This document shows, piece by piece, positions 54,620 through 63,075 of a stretch of DNA of 64,000 bases. This DNA is from Parablautia intestinalis (GTDB lineage: Bacteria; Bacillota; Clostridia; Lachnospirales; Lachnospiraceae). The stretch spans positions 62,001-126,000 of the forward strand of contig RAYQ01000016.1 in the NCBI GenBank assembly GCA_003612395.1, in the 5' to 3' direction. The notes beneath the pieces were generated by a model, which saw only the letters and a program-made list of their open reading frames with translations, made no database searches and was not told the DNA's origin. Numbering within the stretch: position 1 is the stretch's first letter; the number at the start of each line of letters is the position of its first letter. The translations under genes and the position numbers were made by a program.

Positions 54620-56788
54620 TTGAAAAATGATATAAAGGAAATTCGTAATAAACGGAAAAAACTGATATGTGAGCTGGTAGAAGGAGATTTCTATGTTCCT
54701 ATGAAGGAAAAGGAATTAGCTCTTTTTATGCAGGTGGAGCCAGGGGAGAGACAGGAACTTAAAGATTTATTAAAAGAGCTGCTGGAGGAAGGAAAGCTGC
54801 AGGTCACAAAACGGGGAAAGTACATCAAAGGCGATGGCGCGTCAAAAGAGCTGATCGGGACCTTTATCAGCAATGCAAGAGGCTTTGGATTTGTGGAAAT
54901 TGAAGGCCGGGATCAGGACCTTTTTATACCGGAGGAGGGGGTAAACGGCGCCTTTCACAAAGATATAGTAAGGGTAGAGCTGTTAAGGGAACAGCACGGG
55001 AAGCGGCAGGAGGCGAAGGTTACTTCTATTCTTTCCCATGGACTTACGCAGGTGGTTGGAACCTTTGACAGGGCCGGGGGTTTTGGTTTTGTAATTCCGG
55101 ATAATGATAAAATTATTTCCGATATTTTTGTGCCGGGAGAGCGTTCTAAAGGGGCGGTTACAGGCCATAAGGTTGTAGTGGAACTAACCGATTATGGGGA
55201 TGAGCGGCATAAACCGGAGGGAAAGATTATAGAAATATTGGGACATGAAAACGATCCCGGCGTAGATATTCTTTCTATTGCAAAGGGCTTTGACCTGCCC
55301 ATTGAGTTCCCGGAAAAGGTATTGAATCAGGCAGTGCGGGCAGCGAAGCCTGTAAGCCCTAAAGATATGGAAGGGCGGAAGGATCTGCGGAAAGTGCAGA
55401 TGGTAACCATAGACGGCGAGGATGCGAAGGATTTGGATGATGCTGTCAGTCTTTCAAAAGAAGGAGATAAATATTTTTTAGGAGTGCATATTGCTGATGT
55501 TGCAAATTATGTACAGGAAAACTCAGCCTTAGATCAGGAAGCTTTTAACAGGGGCACCAGCGTTTATCTGGTAGACAGGGTGATTCCCATGCTGCCCCAT
55601 GCGCTGTCCAATGGCATCTGCTCCTTAAATATGGGAGAAGACAGGCTTGCTTTAAGCTGTCTGATGACCTTTGATGAGAAAGGTGAGGTTATTGATTACG
55701 AGATTGCGGAAACAGTCATTTGCGTAGAGCAGAGAATGTCCTATACAGATGTTAACAAAATTTTGGAAGAGGATGCAGAGACAAAGAAAAGATTTGAGAC
55801 GTTAACTCCCATGTTTTTTCTTATGAAGGAATTGGCTGATATTATCAGGGAAAAAAGAAAAAAGAGAGGATCCATAGACTTTGATTTTCCGGAAAGCAAA
55901 ATCACGCTTAATCAAAAGGGGGAGCCAATTTCCATAGAACCTTATGAGAGGAATGCCGCAACAAAGATAATAGAAGATTTTATGCTGATTGCAAATGAAA
56001 CGGTGGCGCAGCACTTCTATTGGATGGAAGTGCCTTTCGTGTACAGGACACACGATTATCCGGATCCGGAAAAGATTTTAAAGCTGGGAACCTTTATCAA
56101 CAACTTTGGATATCATGTTAAAGTAAAAAGCGGTGATAATGAAATACACCCCAAAGAAATACAAAAGCTTTTGGGAAAAATTGAGGGGACAAAGGAAGAG
56201 GCGCTCATTAGCAGACTTACTCTGCGCAGCATGAAACGGGCTCAGTATGGGGTGGACTGCACCGGGCATTTCGGGCTTGCTTGCCAGTTTTATTGTCATT
56301 TTACTTCTCCTATCAGAAGATACCCCGATCTTCAGATTCACCGGATTATAAAGGAACAGATTCGCGGAAGGATGGGGGAGGAAAGGATGGCCCATTATCG
56401 TGAAATTCTTCCGGAGACGGCAAAGCATTCATCTGAGACAGAGCGCCGGGCCGATGAGGCGGAGCGGGAGACAGATAAGCTGAAAAAAGTCCAGTTTATG
56501 GAGCAGAAAATCGGCAGAATTTATGAGGGTGTTATATCCGGAATCACTGCATGGGGAATCTATGTGGAGCTGGCTAATACCGTGGAGGGAATGATCCATG
56601 TATCACGCCTTGCGGGAGATTTTTACTATTACAATGAAGATACCTACGAGATGACAGGAAGGGATACAGGCAGAAGTTTTAAGCTGGGACAAAAGATCAG
56701 GATCATAGTAGATGGCGTGGATTATCTGCAAAAGAGCATTGAGTTTGTATGGGCTCCCTGTGAAGAGGAAAATCTTAGCGGGCGATGA
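54620..56788 (+). CDS. rnr: Ribonuclease R
   Basis: 722 residues, 3'-5' exoribonuclease that digests structured RNA and works with tmRNA. Domains in order: N-terminal winged helix (about 1-70), two cold-shock-type OB folds (about 75-215, RGFGFVEIEGRDQDLFIP and GGFGFVIPDN), the RNB catalytic domain with the metal aspartates in DGEDAKDLDDAVSL and HIADVANYV, and a C-terminal S1 domain (about 625-710, GVISGITAWGIYVEL). The start is TTG, with GGAGAG five bases upstream. Confidence 0.96.
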   Translation: MKNDIKEIRNKRKKLICELVEGDFYVPMKEKELALFMQVEPGERQELKDLLKELLEEGKLQVTKRGKYIKGDGASKELIGTFISNARGFGFVEIEGRDQDLFIPEEGVNGAFHKDIVRVELLREQHGKRQEAKVTSILSHGLTQVVGTFDRAGGFGFVIPDNDKIISDIFVPGERSKGAVTGHKVVVELTDYGDERHKPEGKIIEILGHENDPGVDILSIAKGFDLPIEFPEKVLNQAVRAAKPVSPKDMEGRKDLRKVQMVTIDGEDAKDLDDAVSLSKEGDKYFLGVHIADVANYVQENSALDQEAFNRGTSVYLVDRVIPMLPHALSNGICSLNMGEDRLALSCLMTFDEKGEVIDYEIAETVICVEQRMSYTDVNKILEEDAETKKRFETLTPMFFLMKELADIIREKRKKRGSIDFDFPESKITLNQKGEPISIEPYERNAATKIIEDFMLIANETVAQHFYWMEVPFVYRTHDYPDPEKILKLGTFINNFGYHVKVKSGDNEIHPKEIQKLLGKIEGTKEEALISRLTLRSMKRAQYGVDCTGHFGLACQFYCHFTSPIRRYPDLQIHRIIKEQIRGRMGEERMAHYREILPETAKHSSETERRADEAERETDKLKKVQFMEQKIGRIYEGVISGITAWGIYVELANTVEGMIHVSRLAGDFYYYNEDTYEMTGRDTGRSFKLGQKIRIIVDGVDYLQKSIEFVWAPCEEENLSGR

Positions 56789-56868
56789 GCCGGAAAGATT
56801 TGCTGCCGGCAGTGGAAAGGGCGTGCAGCAATAGAAGACAGAAGGCGGATTGGAGAGGATAACTGGTC

Positions 56869-57336
56869 ATGGCAAAAGAAGATAAAAAACTTGTGGCAAA
56901 TAATAAAAAAGCATATCATGATTATTTCATAGAAGAAAAGTATGAGGCAGGACTGGTTTTGCACGGAACAGAGGTAAAGTCACTGCGGATGGGAAAGTGC
57001 AGTATCAAAGAGGCGTTTATCCGGCTGGAAAATGGAGAGGCGTTTATCTATGGCATGCACATAAGCCCCTATGAAAAAGGGAATATTTTTAACAAGGATC
57101 CCCTGCGGGTAAAAAAATTACTTCTGCACAAGCAGCAGATCCGAAAACTGATTGGAAACAGCTCGGAAAAGGGATATACAATCGTTCCTCTTCAGGTATA
57201 CTTTAGTGATGGAAGAGCTAAGCTTGAGATAGGCCTGGCCAGAGGTAAAAAGCTTTATGATAAACGGCAGGATATTGCCAGAAAAGACCAGAAGCGCGAA
57301 GCGGAAAAGGAGCTAAAAGTGAGACTGCGCGCGTAA
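56869..57336 (+). CDS. smpB: SsrA-binding protein SmpB
   Basis: 155 residues, standard length. N-terminal [18 protein letters not shown] (in part AYHDYFI), TEVKSLR, and the C-terminal basic tail [15 protein letters not shown] that enters the mRNA channel are all typical. SmpB carries tmRNA to stalled ribosomes. ssrA lies 43 bases downstream with its own promoter. Confidence 0.97.
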   Translation: MAKEDKKLVANNKKAYHDYFIEEKYEAGLVLHGTEVKSLRMGKCSIKEAFIRLENGEAFIYGMHISPYEKGNIFNKDPLRVKKLLLHKQQIRKLIGNSSEKGYTIVPLQVYFSDGRAKLEIGLARGKKLYDKRQDIARKDQKREAEKELKVRLRA

Positions 57337-57339
57337 GGG

Positions 57340-57368
57340 TTGCATTTTTGGCATTTTTCCTTTATAAT
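57340..57368 (+). promoter_or_regulatory. Promoter of ssrA
   Basis: TTGCAT (57340-57345), 17 bases, TATAAT (57363-57368), 12 bases before the tmRNA 5' end. Confidence 0.8.
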
Positions 57369-57379
57369 ATAACTAACAG

Positions 57380-57725
57380 GGGATAGTAAAGGTTTCGACA
57401 GGGGTCTTGCAGCTGGAGAAGCTATCCGCAGGCGATGCGTCAAATCGCAAAAATAAATATAAACGCTGAAGATAATTTAGCATTCGCTGCCTAAGGGCAG
57501 CTGTCCGGCCTTATGCACCTACACATAGGGAACCGGGCATCGACTATGTAGGAAACGACACGGGCTAAGCTTTGCACCTGTGGGCGTATTATGAAGCTAC
57601 TAAATGGACCGGGGTGTCGGTTTCCTGGTTCAGGAGGGAATGAGGGTTTCCCGAAATAATCGACTATGATAGTAGAAGGACAGGGAATGGGTCTTTGGAC
57701 GCGGGTTCGACTCCCGCCTATTCCA
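57380..57725 (+). ncRNA. ssrA: Transfer-messenger RNA (tmRNA)
   Basis: About 346 bases. The 5' GGGATAG pairs with 3' CTATTCC as acceptor stem; the T arm GCGGG-TTCGACT-CCCGC is near the 3' end; discriminator A, CCA not encoded. The tag frame runs to a TAA at 57492-57494 and ends in AEDNLAFAA, a normal ssrA-type degron; upstream codons in this frame read AKINI N if the GCA at 57447 is the resume codon. It lies behind smpB as usual. Confidence 0.95.
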
Positions 57726-57942
57726 TTTTTGAAAAGTATTGAAAACACTGTATTTCTGGTAAAAGCGCTATTTTAATCCGTTTCAGACCATATCAAACCA
57801 TCAAAACCGAATTGCGATAAGTAATGAATTTAATTAAAAGATATTAATGAAAATAAGGAAACATGGTTCTATTTAGTTGTTTTCTTATTTTTATTTTTTT
57901 GAATAAATTTTCAACCTTGTACACTACAAAGTACCTTGATAA

Positions 57943-57971
57943 TTGAATAGACTTTACATCTAGTATATGAT
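57943..57971 (+). promoter_or_regulatory. Promoter of the small AT-rich gene
   Basis: TTGAAT (57943-57948), 17 bases, TATGAT (57966-57971). Within it AATAGACTTTACA (57946-57958) is repeated inverted at 58213-58225 in the gene's terminator. The gap 57726-57942 is very AT-rich, with a T-rich patch near 57880-57900, and holds no gene. Confidence 0.6.
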
Positions 57972-58019
57972 ATACTCATATTGTAACCATCAATATACAA
58001 TATAGAAAGTAGGTGGCTC

Positions 58020-58184
58020 ATGACATTGGAAGAACAAAGACAAGCTGCTATTATGACATATGTAAATTTAATGCGAATTAAAGCGCATGAAACAGGCGAG
58101 AATAAAGAGCTTGAATATCAAATTAAGGTAGCGAAAGTTATGTTACAAAATTTTGGTATTGATTATTCTGAACTTGAATTATAA
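58020..58184 (+). CDS. Small protein, 54 residues, unknown
   Basis: The frame begins MTLEEQRQAAIMTYVNLMR and ends GIDYSELEL. AGGTGG lies five bases upstream. It is soluble, charged and helical, with an even K/E pattern, and no domain is recognised. Codon use is AT-rich, unlike its neighbours, and it sits in an AT-rich islet just after the tmRNA 3' end, a frequent landing site of mobile DNA. It has its own promoter and a strong terminator, which supports a real gene. It could be a relic of an excised element. Confidence 0.65.
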   Translation: MTLEEQRQAAIMTYVNLMRIKAHETGENKELEYQIKVAKVMLQNFGIDYSELEL

Positions 58185-58209
58185 AGATATCATTATATTG
58201 CGTAATACG

Positions 58210-58252
58210 GGGTGTAAAGTCTATTGAACTATTAAGACTTTACACCCTTTTT
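58210..58252 (+). terminator. Strong terminator of the 54-residue gene
   Basis: GGGTGTAAAGTC (58210-58221) pairs perfectly with GACTTTACACCC (58236-58247), followed by TTTTT. Confidence 0.93.
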
Positions 58253-58277
58253 AATTGCTCTAAGGGGAAAAATAAAA

Positions 58278-58322
58278 AAAATCAGGTGAGAAACCACAGA
58301 ACGGGATTCCTTACCTGATTTT
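58278..58322. terminator. Second bidirectional hairpin terminator
   Basis: AAAATCAGGT (58278-58287) pairs with ACCTGATTTT (58313-58322), A-rich before and T-rich after. The remaining bases to 58488 are AT-rich, with a possible TATACT (58441-58446) for the next operon. Confidence 0.8.
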
Positions 58323-58488
58323 CATATTTTTTTGAGCAAGGATGCCATTTACTATATGACATCCGCCGATTTTATTCCGTAGATAGTATATAACATACCA
58401 TATTCCAAAATATAAGTCTAGTCTTTTTTTATTCTTTTGCTATACTTTTTTTGTAATCAGGATAGCAGATAAAAAAGGAGGTGCAGGC

Positions 58489-59463
58489 ATGATTGAATTT
58501 AAGAACATCTGCAAAACCTACCGTGTGGCAAAACGCCAGGCCGGGTTTAAAAATGCTGTGAAATCCCTGTTTTCCAGAGAGTATGAGACGATACAGGCTT
58601 TGGTTGACGTGAGTTTTCGCATTAACGACGGCGATATCATCGGGTACATTGGACCGAATGGAGCCGGGAAAAGCACCACTGTCAAAGTGATGTGCGGCAT
58701 TCTTACCCCAGACAGCGGTATTTGCAGGATAAATGGGAAAGTTCCCTGGAAAGAGAGGACTTCCCATGTAAAGGACATTGGCGTGGTATTCGGGCAGCGC
58801 AGCCAGCTTTGGTGGGATGTGCCGGTAATTGACAGTTTTGAGCTGCTAAGGGATATGTACAAAATGGATGAAAAAAGGTACAGGCGCAATCTGGATGAGC
58901 TTACCCGGCTTTTGGATCTCTCCGAGCTTTTAAAGACGCCTGCAAGGAATTTAAGCTTAGGGCAGCGCATGCGGTGTGAAATAGCGGCGCCCTTACTGCA
59001 CGAGCCCAAAGTTCTTTTTCTGGACGAACCAACCATTGGCCTTGACGCAGTGTCCAAAATTGCGGTGCGGCGGTTCGTGAAAAAAATCAATGAGGAAAAG
59101 GGTACGACTATTGTACTCACCACCCATGATATGATGGATATTGAAGCTTTGACGGAGCGCGTCCTTTTGATTGGGCATGGGAAAATTCTTTTGGATGGAA
59201 ATCTGGAGGAGCTGAAAAAACATACTTCCACAGATAAAAAAATAACCGTGAAATATACCGGCAGGATCCCGGCATTATCCGAAGGCATGAAGCTGAAAGA
59301 AGCCAGGGAAAATCAGATGACAATATCTCTGGATCCACATATTATGCCGGTATTCGCTGCAATTGCCGCCCTTGCGTCACAGACGGATTTACTGGATGTT
59401 TCCGTTACGGACATTTCCACCGAGGAAGTGGTGGCGGCACTTTATAAGGAGTATCATATATGA
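58489..59463 (+). CDS. ABC-2 transporter ATPase (COG4586 type)
   Basis: 324 residues. Walker A GPNGAGKST, Q-loop VVFGQRSQLWWD, signature LSLGQRMR, Walker B VLFLDEPTIGLD, H-loop LTTHDMMDIEAL. The QRSQLWWDVP motif marks the group that works with two unlike DUF990-type permeases, present here as the next two genes. AAAAAGGAGGTG precedes the ATG. It overlaps the first permease by four bases. Substrate unknown. Confidence 0.9.
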   Translation: MIEFKNICKTYRVAKRQAGFKNAVKSLFSREYETIQALVDVSFRINDGDIIGYIGPNGAGKSTTVKVMCGILTPDSGICRINGKVPWKERTSHVKDIGVVFGQRSQLWWDVPVIDSFELLRDMYKMDEKRYRRNLDELTRLLDLSELLKTPARNLSLGQRMRCEIAAPLLHEPKVLFLDEPTIGLDAVSKIAVRRFVKKINEEKGTTIVLTTHDMMDIEALTERVLLIGHGKILLDGNLEELKKHTSTDKKITVKYTGRIPALSEGMKLKEARENQMTISLDPHIMPVFAAIAALASQTDLLDVSVTDISTEEVVAALYKEYHI

Positions 59464-60257
59464 AATCTTATTTCTCGCTGTTTCGTATTCGTATGATAAA
59501 CGGCCTGCAATATCGCGCCGTTGCATTAGGATCCGTTTTAACCCGATTCTGCTGGGGGATTATGGAAATTCTGGCCTTTTTTGCCATTCATCAGTCAGGA
59601 GGGGATTTTTCCATGACCTTTTCCCAGACAGTTTCTTATATCTGGATGCAGCAGGCTTTTATTCTGATGTACAATGTGATTGACGGGGATCAGGAAATTG
59701 AAGCCTCGATTCAGGACGGTTCGGTTGCATATGAGCTTACAAGACCCATGAACCTTTATGGAAACTGGTTTACCAGGTGCCTGGCAAACAGACTGTCACC
59801 CACGGCCTTAAACTGCCTTCCGGTACTGGCTCTTGCCCTGCTTATGCCTGTACCGTATGGACTGAAGTTTCCAAAGGCCATGACAGTTGTGCTGTTTTTG
59901 GCATCAACAGTACTGGCTCTCGGAGTGGTGGGAGCCATCGCCATGCTCATGCACATTACCATGTTTTATACGACCTCCCAGCGGGGTACGAAAATCATTG
60001 GGCGGGCGGTAACCGGCTTTTTTGCGGGAGGAGTGATTCCGCTGCCTTACTTCCCGGAAACCTTTCAAAAGGTGGTAAACCTGCTGCCTTTTGCGGCAAC
60101 CCAAAGTACGCCGCTGCTGATTTACAGCGGAGCGCTTACGGGGATAGATGCGGTTTGGGCTATGGGGTTGCAGATTTTTTGGCTGATTGCTCTGACTGCG
60201 CTGGGATATTACGCCACAAAGCGCACCTTAAAAAGAGTGGTGGTGCAAGGCGGCTAA
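59460..60257 (+). CDS. ABC-2 permease, first subunit (DUF990-like)
   Basis: 265 residues with six membrane segments. RYRAVALGSVLTRFCWG near the N-terminus and the middle ELTRPMNLYGNWF loop (the RPM/RP motif) match COG4587-type permeases. Translationally coupled to the ATPase by an ATGA overlap. It forms a heterodimer with the protein at 60447, by family precedent. Confidence 0.85.
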   Translation: MKSYFSLFRIRMINGLQYRAVALGSVLTRFCWGIMEILAFFAIHQSGGDFSMTFSQTVSYIWMQQAFILMYNVIDGDQEIEASIQDGSVAYELTRPMNLYGNWFTRCLANRLSPTALNCLPVLALALLMPVPYGLKFPKAMTVVLFLASTVLALGVVGAIAMLMHITMFYTTSQRGTKIIGRAVTGFFAGGVIPLPYFPETFQKVVNLLPFAATQSTPLLIYSGALTGIDAVWAMGLQIFWLIALTALGYYATKRTLKRVVVQGG

Positions 60258-60264
60258 CATGAAG

Positions 60265-60365
60265 AGTACTTCTAAGTTCGCCCAAAACGCGAACTAAGAA
60301 GTGCTAAGGTTTGCAAGTAAACCTTCTTCACGTAAGAAGAATGCCCTAAAAGACGGGCATTCTTC
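60265..60365 (+). other. Three consecutive hairpins between the two permease genes
   Basis: AGTACTTCT-AGTTCGC (60265-60281) with GCGAACT-AGAAGTGCT (60289-60305); AAGGTTT/AAACCTT (60306-60325); GAAGAATGCCC (60336-60346) with GGGCATTCTTC (60355-60365). No T run. The last resembles hairpin II at 15880-15905. They may set the ratio of the two permeases. Confidence 0.75.
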
Positions 60366-60372
60366 AGATGGA

Positions 60373-60399
60373 TTTGTGCTACGCCCAAATTTGCAGGCT
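60373..60399 (+). repeat. Dispersed repeat family B, 3' half copy
   Basis: TTTGTGCTACGCCCAAATTT plus GCAGGCT matches the 3' half of 22406-22471 and 26119-26185. It lies between the hairpins and the second permease start. Confidence 0.8.
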
Positions 60400-60446
60400 G
60401 CTGGAGGCGTGAAGGTTATTATGGCGGCAGAAAGGAAAAAGATTTT

Positions 60447-61223
60447 ATGAGATTTTATTTGAGATTGTTTGCTTTAAATTTAAAAAGTCAGATGCAGTAT
60501 AAAGCTTCGCTGTTTCTGTCCTGTTTGGGGCAGTTTATGACCGCTTTTACTTCTTTTTTCAGTATCAAATTTATTTTTATGCAGATAGACGCTGTCGGAG
60601 GATTCACATACGGGCAGGTGCTGCTTTGTTTTTCCGTTATTATGCTTTCCTTTTCCATAGGGGAGGCGGTGGGAGGAGGTCTGGCAAATTTTCCGCGTAT
60701 GGTAAACATGGGGGAATTTGACCGTATGCTGACCAGGCCCAGAAATCTGGTTTTACAGGTTATTATCCCCTTTTTTGATTTCACGCGGGTGGGACTTTTA
60801 GCGCAGGGTATCATTGTGTTGGGACTGGCGATTCCTCAAAGCGGGGTTACCTGGCGGGCCGACAAGATTGCAGGTTTGGTGTTAATGATTGTCTGCGGGG
60901 CCGTTTTATTTTTCTGCCTGTTTATGTTCCAGGCGGCTTTTGCTTTTTTTACCATGAACAGTCTGGATTTTTTGAATATTTTTACCTATGGCGCGCGCCA
61001 GTTTGGCAGATATCCCTTCTCTGTTTATGGGAAAAAGATTCTCCACTTTCTGACCATCTGTATTCCGCTGGCGTTGATTCAATATTATCCGCTGCAATTT
61101 TTAATTGACGATACGGCCCACCCGGCCGGAATGTTTATTCCCTGTCTGTCCCTTCTTTTCATTTTGCCGTGCTATGCCTTGTTCAGATTTGGAATACGTA
61201 AATACAAGTCTGCGGGATCATAA
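60447..61223 (+). CDS. ABC-2 permease, second subunit (DUF990-like)
   Basis: 258 residues, six membrane segments. MQYKASLFLSCLGQF at the N-terminus and the middle MLTRPRNLVLQVI loop (RPR motif, parallel to RPM in the first permease) match COG3694-type partners. Unlike the first permease it is not translationally coupled: 189 bases of hairpins and a repeat lie between. GAAAGGAAAAAG precedes the ATG. Confidence 0.85.
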   Translation: MRFYLRLFALNLKSQMQYKASLFLSCLGQFMTAFTSFFSIKFIFMQIDAVGGFTYGQVLLCFSVIMLSFSIGEAVGGGLANFPRMVNMGEFDRMLTRPRNLVLQVIIPFFDFTRVGLLAQGIIVLGLAIPQSGVTWRADKIAGLVLMIVCGAVLFFCLFMFQAAFAFFTMNSLDFLNIFTYGARQFGRYPFSVYGKKILHFLTICIPLALIQYYPLQFLIDDTAHPAGMFIPCLSLLFILPCYALFRFGIRKYKSAGS

Positions 61224-61282
61224 TCATTTTGATTGGATTTGCGACAGGATGATAAAAACATTTCAGGGAAATTATGAAACAA

Positions 61283-61338
61283 AATGCGAAGTTCCAAACC
61301 CTTAAGATGAAATCTCACCGGATTTGGAACTTCGCATT
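61283..61338. terminator. Long perfect hairpin between permease gene and tRNA genes
   Basis: AATGCGAAGTTCCAAA (61283-61298) pairs perfectly with TTTGGAACTTCGCATT (61323-61338). On the - strand a T run follows, so it should end the tRNA transcript and may also stop the + strand operon. Confidence 0.88.
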
Positions 61339-61342
61339 CTGA

Positions 61343-61415
61343 TGGAGATAGGGGGACTCGAACCCCTGACCTATGCGTTGCGAACGCATCGCTCTCCCAA
61401 CTGAGCTATATCCCC
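61343..61415 (-). tRNA. tRNA-Ala (anticodon CGC)
   Basis: 73-base cloverleaf on the - strand. Acceptor GGGGATA pairs with TATCTCC; D arm AGCTCAGTTGGGAGAGC; anticodon stem ATGCG/CGCAT enclosing TTCGCAA, anticodon CGC; T arm GGGGTTCGAGTCCCC. No CCA encoded. Confidence 0.95.
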
Positions 61416-61499
61416 TGGTACAATAAAACAGCAAAACAATATAGTAACATAAGGCATTTTTAATGAATTTAAAACAGGTTAAGTTAACCGGTTAGAAAA

Positions 61500-61573
61500 T
61501 GGAAGCAATGGGGCTCGAACCCATGACCTCTCGCGTGTGAGGCGAACGCTCATCCCGGCTGAGCTATGCTTCC
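61500..61573 (-). tRNA. tRNA-Val (anticodon CAC)
   Basis: 74-base cloverleaf on the - strand. Acceptor GGAAGCA pairs with TTGCTTCC region; anticodon stem TTCGC/GCGAG enclosing CTCACAC, anticodon CAC; T arm TGGGTTCGAGCCCCA. No CCA encoded. Both - strand tRNAs share one promoter. Confidence 0.93.
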
Positions 61574-61582
61574 ATAATATTT

Positions 61583-61610
61583 ATTATAGCACAATAAAAA
61601 AGGATTGCAA
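61583..61610 (-). promoter_or_regulatory. Promoter of the tRNA-Val/tRNA-Ala unit
   Basis: On the - strand TTGCAA (61605-61610), 16 bases, TATAAT (61583-61588), ten bases before tRNA-Val. Confidence 0.75.
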
Positions 61611-61636
61611 GAATAAATCCAGCTAAACAGTTATTG

Positions 61637-61665
61637 TTGACGTGATTTTGGCTTAAAGGTATAAT
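61637..61665 (+). promoter_or_regulatory. Promoter of the 201-residue membrane protein
   Basis: TTGACG (61637-61642), 17 bases, TATAAT (61660-61665). Divergent from the tRNA promoter 27 bases away. Confidence 0.8.
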
Positions 61666-61737
61666 ACAGAAAGTGGTTTAGCTATAAAATAAGCCCGATG
61701 GCAGAGGAAAAGCTTTGAGGCGAAAGGATGAAATTTT

Positions 61738-62343
61738 ATGTCAGATCAATCAGAATTTTATGCATTTGGATATCGTTTTGCAGCGCTTGATGATGTGAAA
61801 CAGGCGCAGTTAGAGCATCAGGAACAGCTTTATTTTGAAACCAGACTTCCCAGAAATGATGCACGCAAAATGTTAGCTGTATATGACAAGGTATTAGATG
61901 AAAAAATATTTGTAACGCCGGTGGGATGGAGTTTCCTTTTGAAAATGCAGGAAGAGCTTCGCATGCTGGGCGTGGAGGAGGAAAAGATAAGGCCGATTCC
62001 CTTATATGGTACTTTCACCCACAATCCGGACGGGGAAAGCAGAGCTTTAAGACAGAGAATAACCACATCAGGGAAACAGGATGAAGGGAAAGGAAAAATC
62101 AGGCTTTCCCTATTGGCGAATGTAATTCTTTGCATTCTTGTTATAGCGATGTTTGTCATTTCGCTGAATGGCAGCAATCCGAATATCCTGAATTATAAAC
62201 ATAACATTGAAAATGAATATGCCGCATGGGAGCAGGAGCTCACGGACAGGGAGAGGGTGATCCGCCAGAAGGAAGCGGAGCTTTTGGTAAATCCGGGGGC
62301 GGAATCAGAGGAAATTCCGGACACAGACGGAAAAGCAGATTAA
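61738..62343 (+). CDS. Single-pass membrane protein of unknown function, 201 residues
   Basis: An N-terminal soluble region (about 1-120, rich in E, Q, R and L; no known motif), one membrane segment (about 123-143, LLANVILCILVIAMFVIS), then an extracellular coiled coil (about 157-185, EYAAWEQELTDRERVIRQKE in part) and an acidic end. GAAAGGA precedes the ATG. It is 25 bases upstream of a response regulator and behind a consensus promoter, so it is probably co-transcribed with it and might be an accessory sensor part. I recognise no family. Confidence 0.7.
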   Translation: MSDQSEFYAFGYRFAALDDVKQAQLEHQEQLYFETRLPRNDARKMLAVYDKVLDEKIFVTPVGWSFLLKMQEELRMLGVEEEKIRPIPLYGTFTHNPDGESRALRQRITTSGKQDEGKGKIRLSLLANVILCILVIAMFVISLNGSNPNILNYKHNIENEYAAWEQELTDRERVIRQKEAELLVNPGAESEEIPDTDGKAD

Positions 62344-62368
62344 AGCAGCATGAAAGGAGACAGGAGCT

Positions 62369-63049
62369 GTGGAAAGATTGAAAATACTTGTGGTAGATGA
62401 TGAGTCCAGAATGAGAAAGCTGGTAAAGGATTTTTTGGTAAAAAGTGGTTATGAGGTGATTGAGGCCCGGGACGGCAGCCAGGCACTGGATATTTTTTAT
62501 GAACAAAAGGACATTGCATTAATAATTTTGGATGTAATGATGCCGCAAATAGACGGCTGGGAAGTTTGCCGGGAGGTAAGGCAGTATTCAAAAGTACCCA
62601 TTATTATGCTTACTGCTAAATCAGATGAAAGGGATGAACTGCAGGGATTTCAGCTTGGCGTGGATGAATACATTTCCAAGCCCTTTAGCCCTAAGATATT
62701 AGTTGCAAGGGTGGAGGCTATTTTGCGCCGAACCAATCAACTTGATAAAGGAGAAAATCTTGAAGCCGGCGGTATTATGGTGGATAAGGTAGCCCACAGT
62801 GTAACCATAGACGGAAAAGCGATTGATTTAAGTTATAAAGAATTTGAGCTTTTGTCCTATTTTATGGAAAATAAAGGTATTGCGCTCTCAAGGGAAAAGA
62901 TTTTGAACAATGTCTGGAATTATGACTATTTTGGTGATGCCAGAACAATTGATACCCATGTAAAAAAACTACGCAGTAAAATGGGAGAAAAGGGGGAGCT
63001 GATTAAAACTATATGGGGAATGGGGTATAAATTTGATGTGGGAGAATAA
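62369..63049 (+). CDS. Response regulator, OmpR/PhoB family
   Basis: 226 residues. The receiver domain has VVDDES, the phospho-acceptor D55 in LILDVMMP and the lysine in EYISKPFSP. The C-terminal winged helix has LSYKEFELLSYFMENKG and DARTIDTHVKKLRSKMG (in part). The start is GTG at 62369, with AAAGGAG nine bases upstream. The probable kinase partner starts at 63888, separated by a reversed broken gene. Confidence 0.92.
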   Translation: MERLKILVVDDESRMRKLVKDFLVKSGYEVIEARDGSQALDIFYEQKDIALIILDVMMPQIDGWEVCREVRQYSKVPIIMLTAKSDERDELQGFQLGVDEYISKPFSPKILVARVEAILRRTNQLDKGENLEAGGIMVDKVAHSVTIDGKAIDLSYKEFELLSYFMENKGIALSREKILNNVWNYDYFGDARTIDTHVKKLRSKMGEKGELIKTIWGMGYKFDVGE

Positions 63050-63075
63050 GGGTAATAAAACAACTGGATCTAACA

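Noticed and set aside
57726-58488. Intact integrative element attached to ssrA
   Set aside because: No integrase and no second copy of the tmRNA 3' end found in the window; only a possible scar remains.
58518-59288. Long - strand open frame opposite the ABC-2 ATPase
   Set aside because: Shadow of a conserved ATPase gene; no recognisable protein pattern.
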